A DNA stretch of 64,000 nucleotides. Origin: Candidatus Peregrinibacteria bacterium CG10_big_fil_rev_8_21_14_0_10_55_24. GTDB lineage: Bacteria > Patescibacteriota > Gracilibacteria > Peribacterales > Peribacteraceae. Numbering within the stretch: position 1 is the first letter of the stretch; the number at the start of each line of letters is the position of its first letter. The position numbers were made by a program, and so were the translations under genes. This document shows positions 11,215-19,271 of the stretch, in pieces. A model generated the notes under the pieces. The model was not told the origin of the DNA and did no database searches. It was given only the letters and a program-made list of their open reading frames with translations. Location of the stretch: positions 324,083 through 388,082 of the forward strand of contig PFDV01000005.1 in the NCBI GenBank assembly GCA_002772745.1. The letters run 5' to 3'.

Positions 11215-13787
11215 TTCTTAAAGACTACCAATCACAGGCTCTCAACTGGCTGGAAAAATATTTTCGCAATTGTCGCGCATGCAAAAATCCGCGTCAGGCG
11301 TACGAGGAAACGACACAGGAGTGGAAAGGCATGCGACTGAACTATGCGCCACTCAGCACACTCCCTGAAACGCCGTACGTTTGTCTGCGCATTCCCACGG
11401 GAGGCGGCAAGACACTCATCAGCGGACTTGCCATCGAACGGGCAAACAGAAGCCTCCTCTTCACGCGTCACAGCCTCACTTTGTGGCTTGTGCCGAGTGA
11501 GCCGATCCGTGAACAGACGCTTCGAATGTTACGGGAGCCGGGGGAGCTCCTGCACCAGTCGGTATTCTCCGCACTCGGAGAGGTGGAAGTGATGGACATT
11601 GACGAAGCTCTACGCATGAAATCGCATGTTCTCGCCGGAGCAAGCGTCATCATCGTTTCCACGATGCAGAGTTTTAAGCAGGCTGAGACGGATAGGCTCA
11701 CTGTCTACAAGCAGAACACGGATATGCAGGAGCATTTCGAGGGTATCACTGATGCCGCAGTTATTGGGAATCAATCGCTCGTCGACGCATTGCGGCTTAG
11801 GCATCCATTTATCATCGTTGATGAGGCACATAATCAGGGCACACAGCTCGCGTTCGACACCCTTGCTCGGCTGGAACCCAGTGCCATTTTAGAACTCACA
11901 GCCACACCTGATCGAAAGCTACAGCCGAGTAATGTGCTCTTCAGTGTCTCTGCGGCATCGCTCCATGCCGAGGACATGATCAAGATGCCGCTGGAGGTTG
12001 TGCGGCGCGAAAGCTGGAAAGACACGCTGCGCGACAGTATCGCTTGCCTCAACATGCTGCAGCAGAAGGCGAACGCGGAGCAGGACGCAACGGGCGAATA
12101 CATGCGCCCTATCATGCTCCTGCAGGCAGAGCGCAAGGACAGTGAACACGAGACGCTCGTTCCCGAAACTGTGAAGCGCTCACTCATAGAAGATTTCGGC
12201 GTACCGGAAAAGGAGATCGCCATTGCCACGGGCGTACAGGACGATCTCTCCGATCACGGGAATATCCTCGCGCCGGAGTGTCCGGTGCGGTTCATCATTA
12301 CCGTGGATAAGCTGCGCGAGGGGTGGGACTGCCCGTTTGCCTACGTGCTCTGCTCATTCCGCAATACGACGTCCTCGACTGCAGCGGAGCAAATCCTCGG
12401 GCGCATTCTCCGCATGCCACACGCGCAGAGAAAGACGCAGCAGGAACTCAACGAAGCCTACGCCTTTGTAACTTCCACGAACTTCGTGGCTACCGTGGAG
12501 AGTCTGCGCGACGGCCTCGTCCGTAGCGGCTTCGAGCGGCAAGAAACGAATGAGCTTCTCCATGCAGTGGATGCAGGAGACGAGCGAACGCTCTTTAATG
12601 CCGCGCCCTCCGTCACCTACGAATCACCGGAGCTTCCGCCGCCGGATGTGCTTGCGGGAAACCTCTCGGAACACGTAGAAATCACGCCCGAAGAATTCAA
12701 AGTGACACTCAAGGGGGACTTCAGTCCAACACTTGCAACCAGACTCGAAAACGCGTTTACGACAAGCGAAGGCAAGGAGGCCGCACGCAAGGCTCTCGCA
12801 CGGCTGCGAGGCGAGCATCCTGTGCCGACGAAATCGCCTGCAGAGCGTGGAGAATCGTTCAGCGTTCCATTGCTCGCGATTAAACAAGGCAGCATTTTCG
12901 AGCCCTTTGAAGAAACGCATCTTCTGGAGGGTGAGTGGCGACTCCTCGATTATTCCCTTGAGCTTAGCGATGCGGAATTCCCGAAGCCCGCCATTCGTGC
13001 ACAGGGCGGGCGCATCGTGCTCAAAGATGAACATGTGCGCTTCGAACACATTGAACAGATCGAACATCAACTTGCAATGTTCGACTATCAGAGCGACCAC
13101 GATCAGCTCTGGCTCGTGAGCTGGCTGGAGCGCAATCTCTACGATGAAAGCATCATCCCCGATGAAAAAGCGGCGTTCCTCAATGGCGCCGTCACTGCTC
13201 TCATTGGCAAACGCGGACTTACGATCGAGGAACTTCTGTATGCCAAGTTTCGTCTGCGGGAAGCGTTAGAACGTAAGATGCAGGATGCGAAGCAGGAGGC
13301 GATGAAGAATGTCTACCAGACACTCATGGTAGTCGAGAATAATTTTTCCGTTCGTAGCGACGTTGGAATGGTGTTCCAGAACGGGCGCTATGCTTACGAC
13401 TCCATTTATAGCGGTTCTATCGAATTACCAAAGCACTTCTTCCCGCAGATCGGAAACCTTCACGAAAAAGGAGAAGAGTTCGAATGCGCCCACTTCATTG
13501 CTACAGAGCTCCCGGGGGTCCAGTACTGGATACGAAACGTGGAGAGGAAGCCCACATCATTTTCTCTGCAAACTTCTACCGACCGCTTCTATCCCGATTT
13601 TCTCGTGAAGCTTACTGATGGACGCGTCCTTGCTGTCGAGTACAAGGGTGAAAACATTTGGGATACTCCCGACAGCATCGAGAAACGCCAGCTCGGGGAA
13701 CTGTGGGAGAAAAGAAGTAATGGGCAGTGCTTGTTTGTGATGACGAAGGGGAGAGGGTGGGAAACTATCAAACAAAAAACCGGATAA
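11211..13787 (+). CDS. Type III restriction enzyme, Res subunit (helicase-nuclease)
   Basis: 858 residues. ATP-dependent translocase/nuclease that cleaves unmodified DNA together with Mod. An SF2 helicase core is visible: Walker A PTGGGKT (residues 62-68), DEAH (204-207), and a late helicase motif around REGWDCPFA. The C-terminal PD-(D/E)XK nuclease is visible as YPDF...VEYKG (about 794-813). All key residues seem intact, so the system may be active. The start overlaps the mod stop by 4 nt. The stop codon abuts, with no gap, the stop codon of the convergent reverse transcriptase gene. Confidence 0.93.
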   Translation: MILKDYQSQALNWLEKYFRNCRACKNPRQAYEETTQEWKGMRLNYAPLSTLPETPYVCLRIPTGGGKTLISGLAIERANRSLLFTRHSLTLWLVPSEPIREQTLRMLREPGELLHQSVFSALGEVEVMDIDEALRMKSHVLAGASVIIVSTMQSFKQAETDRLTVYKQNTDMQEHFEGITDAAVIGNQSLVDALRLRHPFIIVDEAHNQGTQLAFDTLARLEPSAILELTATPDRKLQPSNVLFSVSAASLHAEDMIKMPLEVVRRESWKDTLRDSIACLNMLQQKANAEQDATGEYMRPIMLLQAERKDSEHETLVPETVKRSLIEDFGVPEKEIAIATGVQDDLSDHGNILAPECPVRFIITVDKLREGWDCPFAYVLCSFRNTTSSTAAEQILGRILRMPHAQRKTQQELNEAYAFVTSTNFVATVESLRDGLVRSGFERQETNELLHAVDAGDERTLFNAAPSVTYESPELPPPDVLAGNLSEHVEITPEEFKVTLKGDFSPTLATRLENAFTTSEGKEAARKALARLRGEHPVPTKSPAERGESFSVPLLAIKQGSIFEPFEETHLLEGEWRLLDYSLELSDAEFPKPAIRAQGGRIVLKDEHVRFEHIEQIEHQLAMFDYQSDHDQLWLVSWLERNLYDESIIPDEKAAFLNGAVTALIGKRGLTIEELLYAKFRLREALERKMQDAKQEAMKNVYQTLMVVENNFSVRSDVGMVFQNGRYAYDSIYSGSIELPKHFFPQIGNLHEKGEEFECAHFIATELPGVQYWIRNVERKPTSFSLQTSTDRFYPDFLVKLTDGRVLAVEYKGENIWDTPDSIEKRQLGELWEKRSNGQCLFVMTKGRGWETIKQKTG

Positions 13788-15194
13788 TTAAAGTTGGTCG
13801 TGATCGATGATGAGGACAATACGCGGAACAACATACGGCCAGACTCTGTGTGCAGGTAAGTTGTCCATTGGATCCCTCATTGTTCTGATAAAAGGGCACA
13901 TTTCCAGCATATTACGTCCTGCAATGCGATTTATGCCATGACACGCTGACGCAAGGTAACGTCCCATACGAGAAGCATGTTTCTGCGCTTCGTGTCGTTT
14001 CACAATACAGCTAATACGTGCAGGCAGCATCCACTCGGAATATCCGCCCAGTTTTTCATAGAGCATCTTCCGAGCTTTTTTTAGAGTTTCAATGTCCTTC
14101 GGACGCATTGGCTTTCCGGCACGCATACGATTGGCAACGCTAAGAAACATACGAAAAACTAAGCCAAGTCTCTCAATCCATTCTGAAATTTTAGTGTCCT
14201 CAACATGCACTTTTCCTAAAGTGTGTCTGTATCCCAAAAAATCCATGTCGTCATCGGGTCTATGGGATTTAACTTTCTTCTCTTTGAAAACGAGACCAAC
14301 AGCTTTCAGATCACTTTCTGCGCGTTTGCGTTCCGTTAAGAGTCGATCTTCCGATGTACATACTATTGCCAGATCATCTGCATACCGTAGAAGCTCTACA
14401 CCAAGTTTCTTACGTATTTCGTCAAAATTATAGAGATACAGGTTTGCGACGAGTGGTGACAAGCATGAGCCTTGAGGTATTCCAATTTTAGGGTTGTGTC
14501 CTTCTGGTAGTGCAGCAGGATTGTCGAAACTTACTTGAATCCAGCTTTCAAAAAATGGCTGCAATGAATCATCGGGCAGGTGCTTCTTTAACAATGCCAG
14601 GGCTTCTTGTCGCCTCAGCGAATCAAAAAAGGAAGCTATGTCTGCCTTTAAAATCCACCATCGTTTCTCCCTCATGAATCTTGCCAGTCGGATATGAGCA
14701 TCCAGTACACCCGGCGCTCTTTGTTTCCTGTTCAACGTTGGGATACCACAGTAGCTCACTCCGTTATCCAGTTGCTCTCGCAGAATCTCCCTGACAACAA
14801 TGTACACAGCGCGTTCGATTATTTTGTCTTCAAGATACTTGTGTACCATAAGTGGTCGCTTTCCACCGTCTGGTTTCTTCAAGAGAACTACATGAAGAGG
14901 GTGGCAATTATGCGTGCCTTCTTTAAGAGCCGATCGCAAGTGTCCAACATAGCTGCGTAGATTGTTGCGGAAGCTGGGAATTTCCCGGAGTGGTAGTGAT
15001 GACTCTTGCGCGCGGGCTTCCGCAGCCTGACGTAATAACTTGTGTTTGCTGAAACGAACATGGCCTCTTTTGCGTTCTTTACGCAGCAGATCACAAAGCA
15101 CCTCATCACCTGCTCTTGCGAGCGTATCTATAGCCATTGTTTTTTCAAGAAGATTCTTCATGTGCATTGGTGCCCTTCCCTGAAGCAAGCCCAT
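13788..15194 (-). CDS. Stand-alone reverse transcriptase (group II intron-like RT domain)
   Basis: RNA-dependent DNA polymerase domain of 468 residues with intact active-site motifs: RPLMVHKYLEDKIIERA (about 114-130), KADIASFFDSL (183-193, catalytic Asp185), GIPQGSCLSP (238-247) and YADD (271-274, Asp273/274), then DFLGYR (318-323). A basic thumb-like region follows, but no HNH endonuclease is seen. It lies beside a type III R-M system and convergent with it. No domain V/VI intron RNA is recognised and the 3' end touches res, so it does not look like an intron-borne maturase. A defence-associated RT is possible (inference). Start is uncertain: ATGs at 15167 and 15161 are also plausible. Confidence 0.85.
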   Translation of the reverse strand: MGLLQGRAPMHMKNLLEKTMAIDTLARAGDEVLCDLLRKERKRGHVRFSKHKLLRQAAEARAQESSLPLREIPSFRNNLRSYVGHLRSALKEGTHNCHPLHVVLLKKPDGGKRPLMVHKYLEDKIIERAVYIVVREILREQLDNGVSYCGIPTLNRKQRAPGVLDAHIRLARFMREKRWWILKADIASFFDSLRRQEALALLKKHLPDDSLQPFFESWIQVSFDNPAALPEGHNPKIGIPQGSCLSPLVANLYLYNFDEIRKKLGVELLRYADDLAIVCTSEDRLLTERKRAESDLKAVGLVFKEKKVKSHRPDDDMDFLGYRHTLGKVHVEDTKISEWIERLGLVFRMFLSVANRMRAGKPMRPKDIETLKKARKMLYEKLGGYSEWMLPARISCIVKRHEAQKHASRMGRYLASACHGINRIAGRNMLEMCPFIRTMRDPMDNLPAHRVWPYVVPRIVLIIDHDQL

Positions 15195-15339
15195 TGTCGA
15201 AAATGAACTTGCTCAGGTGATGTGCGATTGTCCAGTAACTCTTTTCGGGTGGCGCCCGTGCAAGGTTATGAGCATTGCCATTGACCGGAGCAATCGCTTG
15301 CGTTGCGATCCAAGAGATCATGTGATCATCATGGGGCAC
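15145..15339 (-). CDS. Possible 64-aa peptide overlapping the RT start
   Basis: A short frame in the same direction as the RT overlaps its 5' end by about 50 nt. It starts MPHDDHMISW and has no recognised domain. It could be a coupled leader peptide or an RT partner, or only a chance frame within an untranslated RNA. No Shine-Dalgarno is seen. Weak call. Confidence 0.22.
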   Translation of the reverse strand: MPHDDHMISWIATQAIAPVNGNAHNLARAPPEKSYWTIAHHLSKFIFDNGLASGKGTNAHEESS

Positions 15340-15467
15340 AACTGCAACCTCAATGATAATTCATCGAAGCGGTTGGCAGTCTACAATCATGAGTGCCAAT
15401 TTACAAACAGATCGGCTTGCCGGGAAGGCATTTAAATTGTGGTGTATGTTTGTACACCACCTATTGA

Positions 15468-15499
15468 GAATTTGCAGCCAGAGAACAATTGGAAATCGT
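15468..15499 (+). pseudogene. Ghost recombinase fragment, upstream piece
   Basis: 31 of 32 bases equal the recombinase coding strand at 8744-8713 and encode EFAAREQLEI. In the intact gene this piece and the one copied at 9069-9088 are separated by just 18 nt, the palindrome GCCTCGCAGAGCGAGGC (8695-8711). Together they define a second recombinase gene split at that point. Confidence 0.75.
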
Positions 15500-15500
15500 C

Positions 15501-15613
15501 CCGAAATGGGCGGCTTAAGCCGCGAGAGTCGGCGGCGGCTGCCCCCCCAGAAATCAGCCGCCGCCGGCCGTTCAGCCCAAATCCGTTCGAATTTCGTTCA
15601 GCAATCGCAGCCA
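15501..15613 (+). repeat. 113-bp perfect inverted repeat, right copy
   Basis: Exact reverse complement of 8956-9068 over all 113 bases. Perfect identity suggests either a recent event, homogenisation between the copies, or active use as recombination sites. Beyond 15613 the sequence differs from the flank of the left copy, so the repeat edge is sharp. Confidence 0.93.
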
Positions 15614-15736
15614 CGTAAAATCGCTCGCAGTAGCTCGCGATCACGTGGCGCAGCCACCCGATTCGAACATGAATAGCTTCCAAGCGAGAAGCGATTTTAC
15701 GTGCGCCGCGTAGAGCCGGTAGGCTCTTTACGCGGC
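15612..15736. repeat. Palindrome cluster beside the 113-bp repeat
   Basis: CACGTAAAATCGCT (15612-15625) is perfectly inverted at 15690-15703, with GTGGC/GCCAC-type and other smaller palindromes inside. It is followed by a strong hairpin GCCGCGTAGAGCC-GGTA-GGCTCTTTACGCGGC (15705-15736, one base bulged). The layout is reminiscent of a folded recombination site, but no known class is recognised. Confidence 0.6.
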
Positions 15737-15925
15737 CAACATGTGCACGCGACCGTGCTGCTCTTGGGTCACAATTTGCATTTCTAGCCATGAGATGCTC
15801 AATCGCTCTATGCGTTAGGGTTATTTAGTTGAGCATCTTATCAGCGAGTGCTCAAACAGAATACGACAACGAATTTCGTACATCTTAAAGCCAAACATGC
15901 ACAAGACGGTGCGTTCCCTGCGTGT

Positions 15926-16384
15926 TTAGCGTTCCCTTTGTTTGACCTTGTAACGCCTGCGTTTGCGCAGCTCCTGTTGCGGAGGTTGTTGCTCCTCCTG
16001 GGTTTGGCAGTGAGCACAGCGGGTGGCGTAGGGTATTACCTCTAGCCGTCCGATGGGAATTTCTTCGTCGCAGTCATCACATACGCCATACGTTCCTTCG
16101 GCGATTTTTTCCCGTGCGAGTGCCGCCTGCTCAGCTATGGTCCCCTCTGTCTCTGCTTCCTCGATACGTACGGACATCTGCGACTCATCGGATCTTCCAC
16201 CATCCAAATCCGTATCGTAGTTCCGTGTATCGAGTGATGAGAGTGCGCCCTCCATCGCCTGACGTGCGAACCTTCCAATCCCATGGATACTCGCAGCGAT
16301 ACGCGAGAGGGATTCGTGTCGATTGAGCGCAATACGTCGGCCCACTGCCAGGGGGATGAACGGTATCTCTGTGTGCTTCGTCAT
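15926..16384 (-). CDS. DksA/TraR-family zinc-finger protein
   Basis: 152 residues. The C-terminal half carries the family C4 zinc finger (CDDC...CAHC) with the EEIP-x-RL-x-x-P pattern typical of DksA/TraR proteins, which bind RNA polymerase through its secondary channel and modulate initiation. The N-terminal part is helical and acidic (DESQMSVRIEEAETEG), as expected for the coiled-coil finger. The C-terminus ends in a Gln- and Arg-rich tail. The first ~40 residues align poorly with the family, so an ATG near residue 44 (MEGALSS) is an alternative start. It faces away from rplU. Confidence 0.85.
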   Translation of the reverse strand: MTKHTEIPFIPLAVGRRIALNRHESLSRIAASIHGIGRFARQAMEGALSSLDTRNYDTDLDGGRSDESQMSVRIEEAETEGTIAEQAALAREKIAEGTYGVCDDCDEEIPIGRLEVIPYATRCAHCQTQEEQQPPQQELRKRRRYKVKQRER

Positions 16385-16509
16385 AGAGGCCCGATTATTC
16401 GGATCTCCTGGTGGAAGTCAATGTATCCTGCGATCTTTCCTCTAGGAATTCGCTTGTGGCATTGCATACAGTTGCCTACACTCTGGCAGCAATATTTCTC
16501 ATTTCACTG

Positions 16510-16830
16510 ATGTTTGCCGTTGTCTCCATTGCAGGTTTTCAGGAAAAGGTTTCGCAAGGCTCTAAGCTCCAGGTTCCGCTTCTCTCGGCGGAACCGGGCA
16601 AGACCGTGACCTTCGATACGGTGCTTCTGCTTGCCAAGAGTGATGCGGATGTGGCGGTCGGGACGCCCACGGTTCCCGGTGCTTCAGTGGAGGCGAAAGT
16701 GCTTGCCCATGGCAAGGGCGACAAGATACGAGTGTTCAAGATGCGTCGCCGCAAAGGGTACCGCCGCGTGCATGGGCACCGGCAGGAGTACTCGGAAATT
16801 GAGGTGACGAAGATCAACGCGGGGAAGTAA
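16510..16830 (+). CDS. rplU: Ribosomal protein bL21
   Basis: 106 residues, normal length for bL21, a large-subunit protein that binds 23S rRNA. The family signature is clear: FAVVSIAGFQEKV at the start, a middle FDTVLLL, and KIRVFKMRRRKGYRR-HGHRQ near the end. The start is set at ATG 16510 because the N-terminus MFAVV matches the family; the in-frame extension to 16411 is not ribosomal sequence. The usual partner rpmA (bL27) is not next to it; the convergent tgt gene follows after 9 bases. Confidence 0.95.
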   Translation: MFAVVSIAGFQEKVSQGSKLQVPLLSAEPGKTVTFDTVLLLAKSDADVAVGTPTVPGASVEAKVLAHGKGDKIRVFKMRRRKGYRRVHGHRQEYSEIEVTKINAGK

Positions 16831-16839
16831 GGAGCGCGC

Positions 16840-17907
16840 CTACTGGGCGTTTCTCAGCTGCTGCATAGATTGGAGGGTAACTCCCAAGTTCTGCATCTGC
16901 GCGATGGTTTCGCCAAGCCGTTCGTTCGCCCGTAGGAGGTGGTGCAGGTAACTCCTGGTGTGCTGACGGCTCAAGTGCGAAGGGGACTCAGGGTCGATGG
17001 GGGAGTGATCCTCTTTGAATTGTGCATTCGTGATGCGGATCTGTGAGCGATTCGAGAGCAGAATGGTTCCGTGGCGTGCAATGCGCATGGGCATGACGGA
17101 GTCGAACATGTCGATGCCGCGCTCGACACAGGCGCGGATCTGCTCCACGTCGCCCACACCCATCAGATAGCGAGGTTTGTCTTTTGGGAGGAGTGGTGCC
17201 ACCGCCTCGACAACGCTGAGCATTTGTTCTTCATTTTCCCCGACAGCCAGCCCTCCGATGGCGTACCCGTCGAAGCCGATGGCTTGGAGTTCCTGTGCGC
17301 ACTTCTCCCTTAGGTCGCGCTCCAGTCCGCCCTGCACGATGCCGAAGAGGAGGGGATTCTTCCCCGTTTGTTGTTTGTATGCATCGTTGATTTTCCTGCA
17401 CTCCTTTGCCCATCTCAGCGTTCGATCCACTGCCTTCTCGATCGATGTGCGCTTCGCAGTCGATGGAGGACATTCGTCAAAAACCATGATGATGTCTGCT
17501 CCCAGCATGTGCTGAATGTGCATGGATTCCTTCGGTCCGATGAAGTGCGCGTCCCCGTTGAGGTGTGACCGAAAGTGCACGCCTTCTTCTGTCACGTTCG
17601 TAGCGCCTCTCTTCCCAAAAGAGAACACCTGGTACCCACCGGAGTCCGTGAGGATTGGCTTCTCCCAGCCGATGAAGGTATGCAGACCCCCTGCGCGTTC
17701 TACGGTGTCTTCCCCCGGTTGCAGGTGCAGGTGGTACGTGTTGCAGAGCAGAATTTGTGCGTTGAGTTCCAGGAGATCTCTCTGCGTGATGCCTTTCATT
17801 GCTCCAGCAGTTGCCACTGGCATGAAGAAAGGAGTCTTCACGGTGCCGTGCTCCGTTTTGAGAATTCCGTGCCGGGCATGGGGGAGAGAAGCGACAAGTG
17901 TGAACAT
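16840..17907 (-). CDS. tgt: Queuine/preQ1 tRNA-ribosyltransferase without the zinc site
   Basis: 355 residues. Exchanges guanine-34 for a 7-deazaguanine (preQ1 or queuine) in GUN-anticodon tRNAs. The fold is well conserved: PFFMPVATAG, the general acid region LTDSGGYQVFS, the base-binding GIVQGG and GGLAVGE, and the nucleophile region DMFDSVMPMRIARHGT. The C-terminal zinc site normally reads DP-x-C-x-C-x-x-C with a later His. Here the three Cys are Ser308, Ser310 and Ser313 and the His is Gln339, at identical spacing, so all four ligands are replaced. It may be a zinc-free enzyme. No queuosine synthesis genes are seen in the window. Confidence 0.93.
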   Translation of the reverse strand: MFTLVASLPHARHGILKTEHGTVKTPFFMPVATAGAMKGITQRDLLELNAQILLCNTYHLHLQPGEDTVERAGGLHTFIGWEKPILTDSGGYQVFSFGKRGATNVTEEGVHFRSHLNGDAHFIGPKESMHIQHMLGADIIMVFDECPPSTAKRTSIEKAVDRTLRWAKECRKINDAYKQQTGKNPLLFGIVQGGLERDLREKCAQELQAIGFDGYAIGGLAVGENEEQMLSVVEAVAPLLPKDKPRYLMGVGDVEQIRACVERGIDMFDSVMPMRIARHGTILLSNRSQIRITNAQFKEDHSPIDPESPSHLSRQHTRSYLHHLLRANERLGETIAQMQNLGVTLQSMQQLRNAQ

Positions 17908-17969
17908 GCCTGCGTACCCTACCCGTTGAAGATTCTATTGCCTAGATCGGCGTTCTGTTCACCAATCAC

Positions 17970-17997
17970 TTGAGTACAAATGGTGTTCAATTACACT
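17970..17997 (+). promoter_or_regulatory. Candidate promoter of the DoxX-like gene
   Basis: -35 TTGAGT (17970-17975), 16-nt spacer, -10 TACACT (17992-17997). Its position rules against the most upstream ATG (17980) and favours starts at 18031 or 18058. Confidence 0.4.
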
Positions 17998-18030
17998 AGG
18001 GTCGTTTCCTACCCCTTTCCCTCCCTTCGT

Positions 18031-18465
18031 ATGCAGTGCCGCTTTCCTAAGTCGCCCATGGGTATTGCGACGGTGCTCCTGCGCCTCTCGTTTGGCCTTT
18101 CTCTCCTCTTCGTCGGTCTCGTGCACTACATGACGTTCCAACCCTTCAAGGGCATGGCCATGGAAGGACTGGGTGCCTTGGAACCCCTGGGCATGGTCTG
18201 GGCCTTTGTACTCCCCGCACTCATGATCATCGGTGGAGCACTCCTCGCCCTCGGGTTCTATATGGAAGTTGGTTCCTGGGCCGCAGGAATCGCTCTGGCC
18301 TCCATCCCCGTCGGTATGCTCCTCAAGCCCGTGCTTTCGGGTGTTTCACTGCCCAGCGTCATGCCGTCCGCCATCGATGCGTTCATCTGGCTCATCGTGT
18401 ACTACCTGGTCGTGAAGAGTTGCGTCTGTTGTACGGACAATTGCTGCGCAACAGAAGAAGAGTAG
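18031..18465 (+). CDS. DoxX-like integral membrane protein
   Basis: About 144 residues with four predicted membrane segments (LLRLSFGLSLLFVGLVHY, MVWAFVLPALMIIGGALLAL, WAAGIALASIPVGMLL, AFIWLIVYYLVV), the layout of the DoxX/DoxD-like family linked to quinol or redox functions and membrane homeostasis. The C-terminus is unusual: CVCCTDNCCATEEE, five Cys in a cytoplasmic or external tail that could bind metal or form disulfides. The start was chosen downstream of a -35/-10 pair at 17970-17997; ATG 18058 is an alternative. A shared terminator hairpin separates it from the convergent clpP. Confidence 0.7.
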   Translation: MQCRFPKSPMGIATVLLRLSFGLSLLFVGLVHYMTFQPFKGMAMEGLGALEPLGMVWAFVLPALMIIGGALLALGFYMEVGSWAAGIALASIPVGMLLKPVLSGVSLPSVMPSAIDAFIWLIVYYLVVKSCVCCTDNCCATEEE

Positions 18466-18486
18466 TGAGTATTCATCGGTGTTGAG

Positions 18487-18527
18487 CCATGGGTCCTCTC
18501 GCGAAGAGGGGACTCATTTATTTTTAC
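18487..18527. terminator. Bidirectional terminator between doxX-like gene and clpP
   Basis: GTCCTCTC-GCGA-AGAGGGGAC forms a hairpin (one G-T pair) followed by an ATTTATTTTT tract on the plus strand. It overlaps the last codons of the convergent clpP. Confidence 0.6.
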
Positions 18528-19191
18528 CGGATACGCTGATGATGCGGTCAATCAGACCGTAGTCCAGTGCCTCTTGAGAGCTCATGAACTTGTCGCGTTC
18601 GGTATCCAGGCCTACTTGCGCAAGCTTCTTTCCTGTGTGCTTTGCAATGAGCTCATTGAGGAGGTTCTTCGTCTTGATGATGTGATCTGCGTGGATGGCG
18701 ATATCCGTCGCCTGGCCTTCCGTACCGCCTAAAGGCTGGTGGATCATCACCTCGGAGTGTTCCAGTGCGAAGCGTTTGCCCTTGGCGCCGCCCATGAGGA
18801 TGACCGCGGCACCAGAGGCGGCGATTCCCAAGCACATCGTGGAAACGTCGGGTTTAATCAATTGCATGGTGTCGTAAATTGCGAGGGTGGAGGTCACCTG
18901 CCCTCCGGGGGAGTTCACATAGAGCGTGATGTCCTTCTTGGGATCCACTTTTTCTAGGAAGAGGAGTTGTGCAATAACAGAGTTTGCTATGTCATCGTTG
19001 ATCGGTGTTCCCAAGAAGATGATGCGCTCTTCCAACAGGCGTGAGTAGATGTCGTACGCGCGCTCGCCGAGCTGGGTCTTTTCGATGACTGTTGGGATCA
19101 GGAAGTTGTTCGTTGCCTGCGCTGATCGCGCAATGGAAGGAGTGAGGGAGGAGAGGTGTGCGTGCATGGATGGGGAGGATTTCCTCTCCAT
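18514..19191 (-). CDS. clpP: ATP-dependent Clp protease proteolytic subunit
   Basis: Serine peptidase that forms the double heptameric chamber of ClpXP/ClpAP. Numbered from the ATG at 19191 (225 residues), the triad is Ser126 (GIAASGAA), His151 (VMIHQPLGG) and Asp200 (TERDKFMS). YVNSPGG and the late GLIDRI segment are typical. The oxyanion segment reads [10 protein letters not shown] rather than the common GQAASMGA, a small deviation. A longer frame reaches 19260 but adds a non-conserved tail; ATG 19167 is also possible. It is divergent from miaA. ClpX and ClpA are not in the window. Confidence 0.94.
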   Translation of the reverse strand: MERKSSPSMHAHLSSLTPSIARSAQATNNFLIPTVIEKTQLGERAYDIYSRLLEERIIFLGTPINDDIANSVIAQLLFLEKVDPKKDITLYVNSPGGQVTSTLAIYDTMQLIKPDVSTMCLGIAASGAAVILMGGAKGKRFALEHSEVMIHQPLGGTEGQATDIAIHADHIIKTKNLLNELIAKHTGKKLAQVGLDTERDKFMSSQEALDYGLIDRIISVSGKNK

Positions 19192-19271
19192 ACTACCAAA
19201 AATAGGCGTCCTCCGGCAGTAGGCAGGAGAGAGGATTGTTGTTTGGTAGGTTCTCGACAAGGAGACAGGAC

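Larger units (their letters stand above)
15195..15925. other. Right flank of the island: RT 5' region and palindrome cluster
   Basis: No strong gene is seen. From left to right: the RT upstream region, a possible non-coding RNA partner; a perfect hairpin GTGGTGTA-TGTTTG-TACACCAC (15439-15460); a ghost recombinase fragment (15468-15499); the 113-bp repeat (15501-15613); a palindrome cluster (15612-15736); and an inverted repeat AGATGCTCAA/TTGAGCATCT (15793-15802 and 15829-15838). A minus-strand frame (15432-15791) is made of these repeats and is probably not a gene. Confidence 0.6.

Noticed and set aside
13788-15194. Diversity-generating retroelement
   Set aside because: The RT has QGSCLSP rather than the DGR-type motif ending in SQ, and no template/variable repeat pair was seen near it.
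15640-15670. Second tRNA or attachment copy on the minus strand (GTTCGAATC)
   Set aside because: The T-loop-like motif is present but the T-stem does not pair and no acceptor or anticodon arm follows.
15432-15791. 119-aa minus-strand frame at the island edge
   Set aside because: It consists of the 113-bp repeat, a ghost recombinase piece and palindromes, with no protein-like conservation.
13700-15850. Group II intron
   Set aside because: No domain V-like RNA is recognised, there is no HNH or intron boundary, and the RT 3' end is flush against res.
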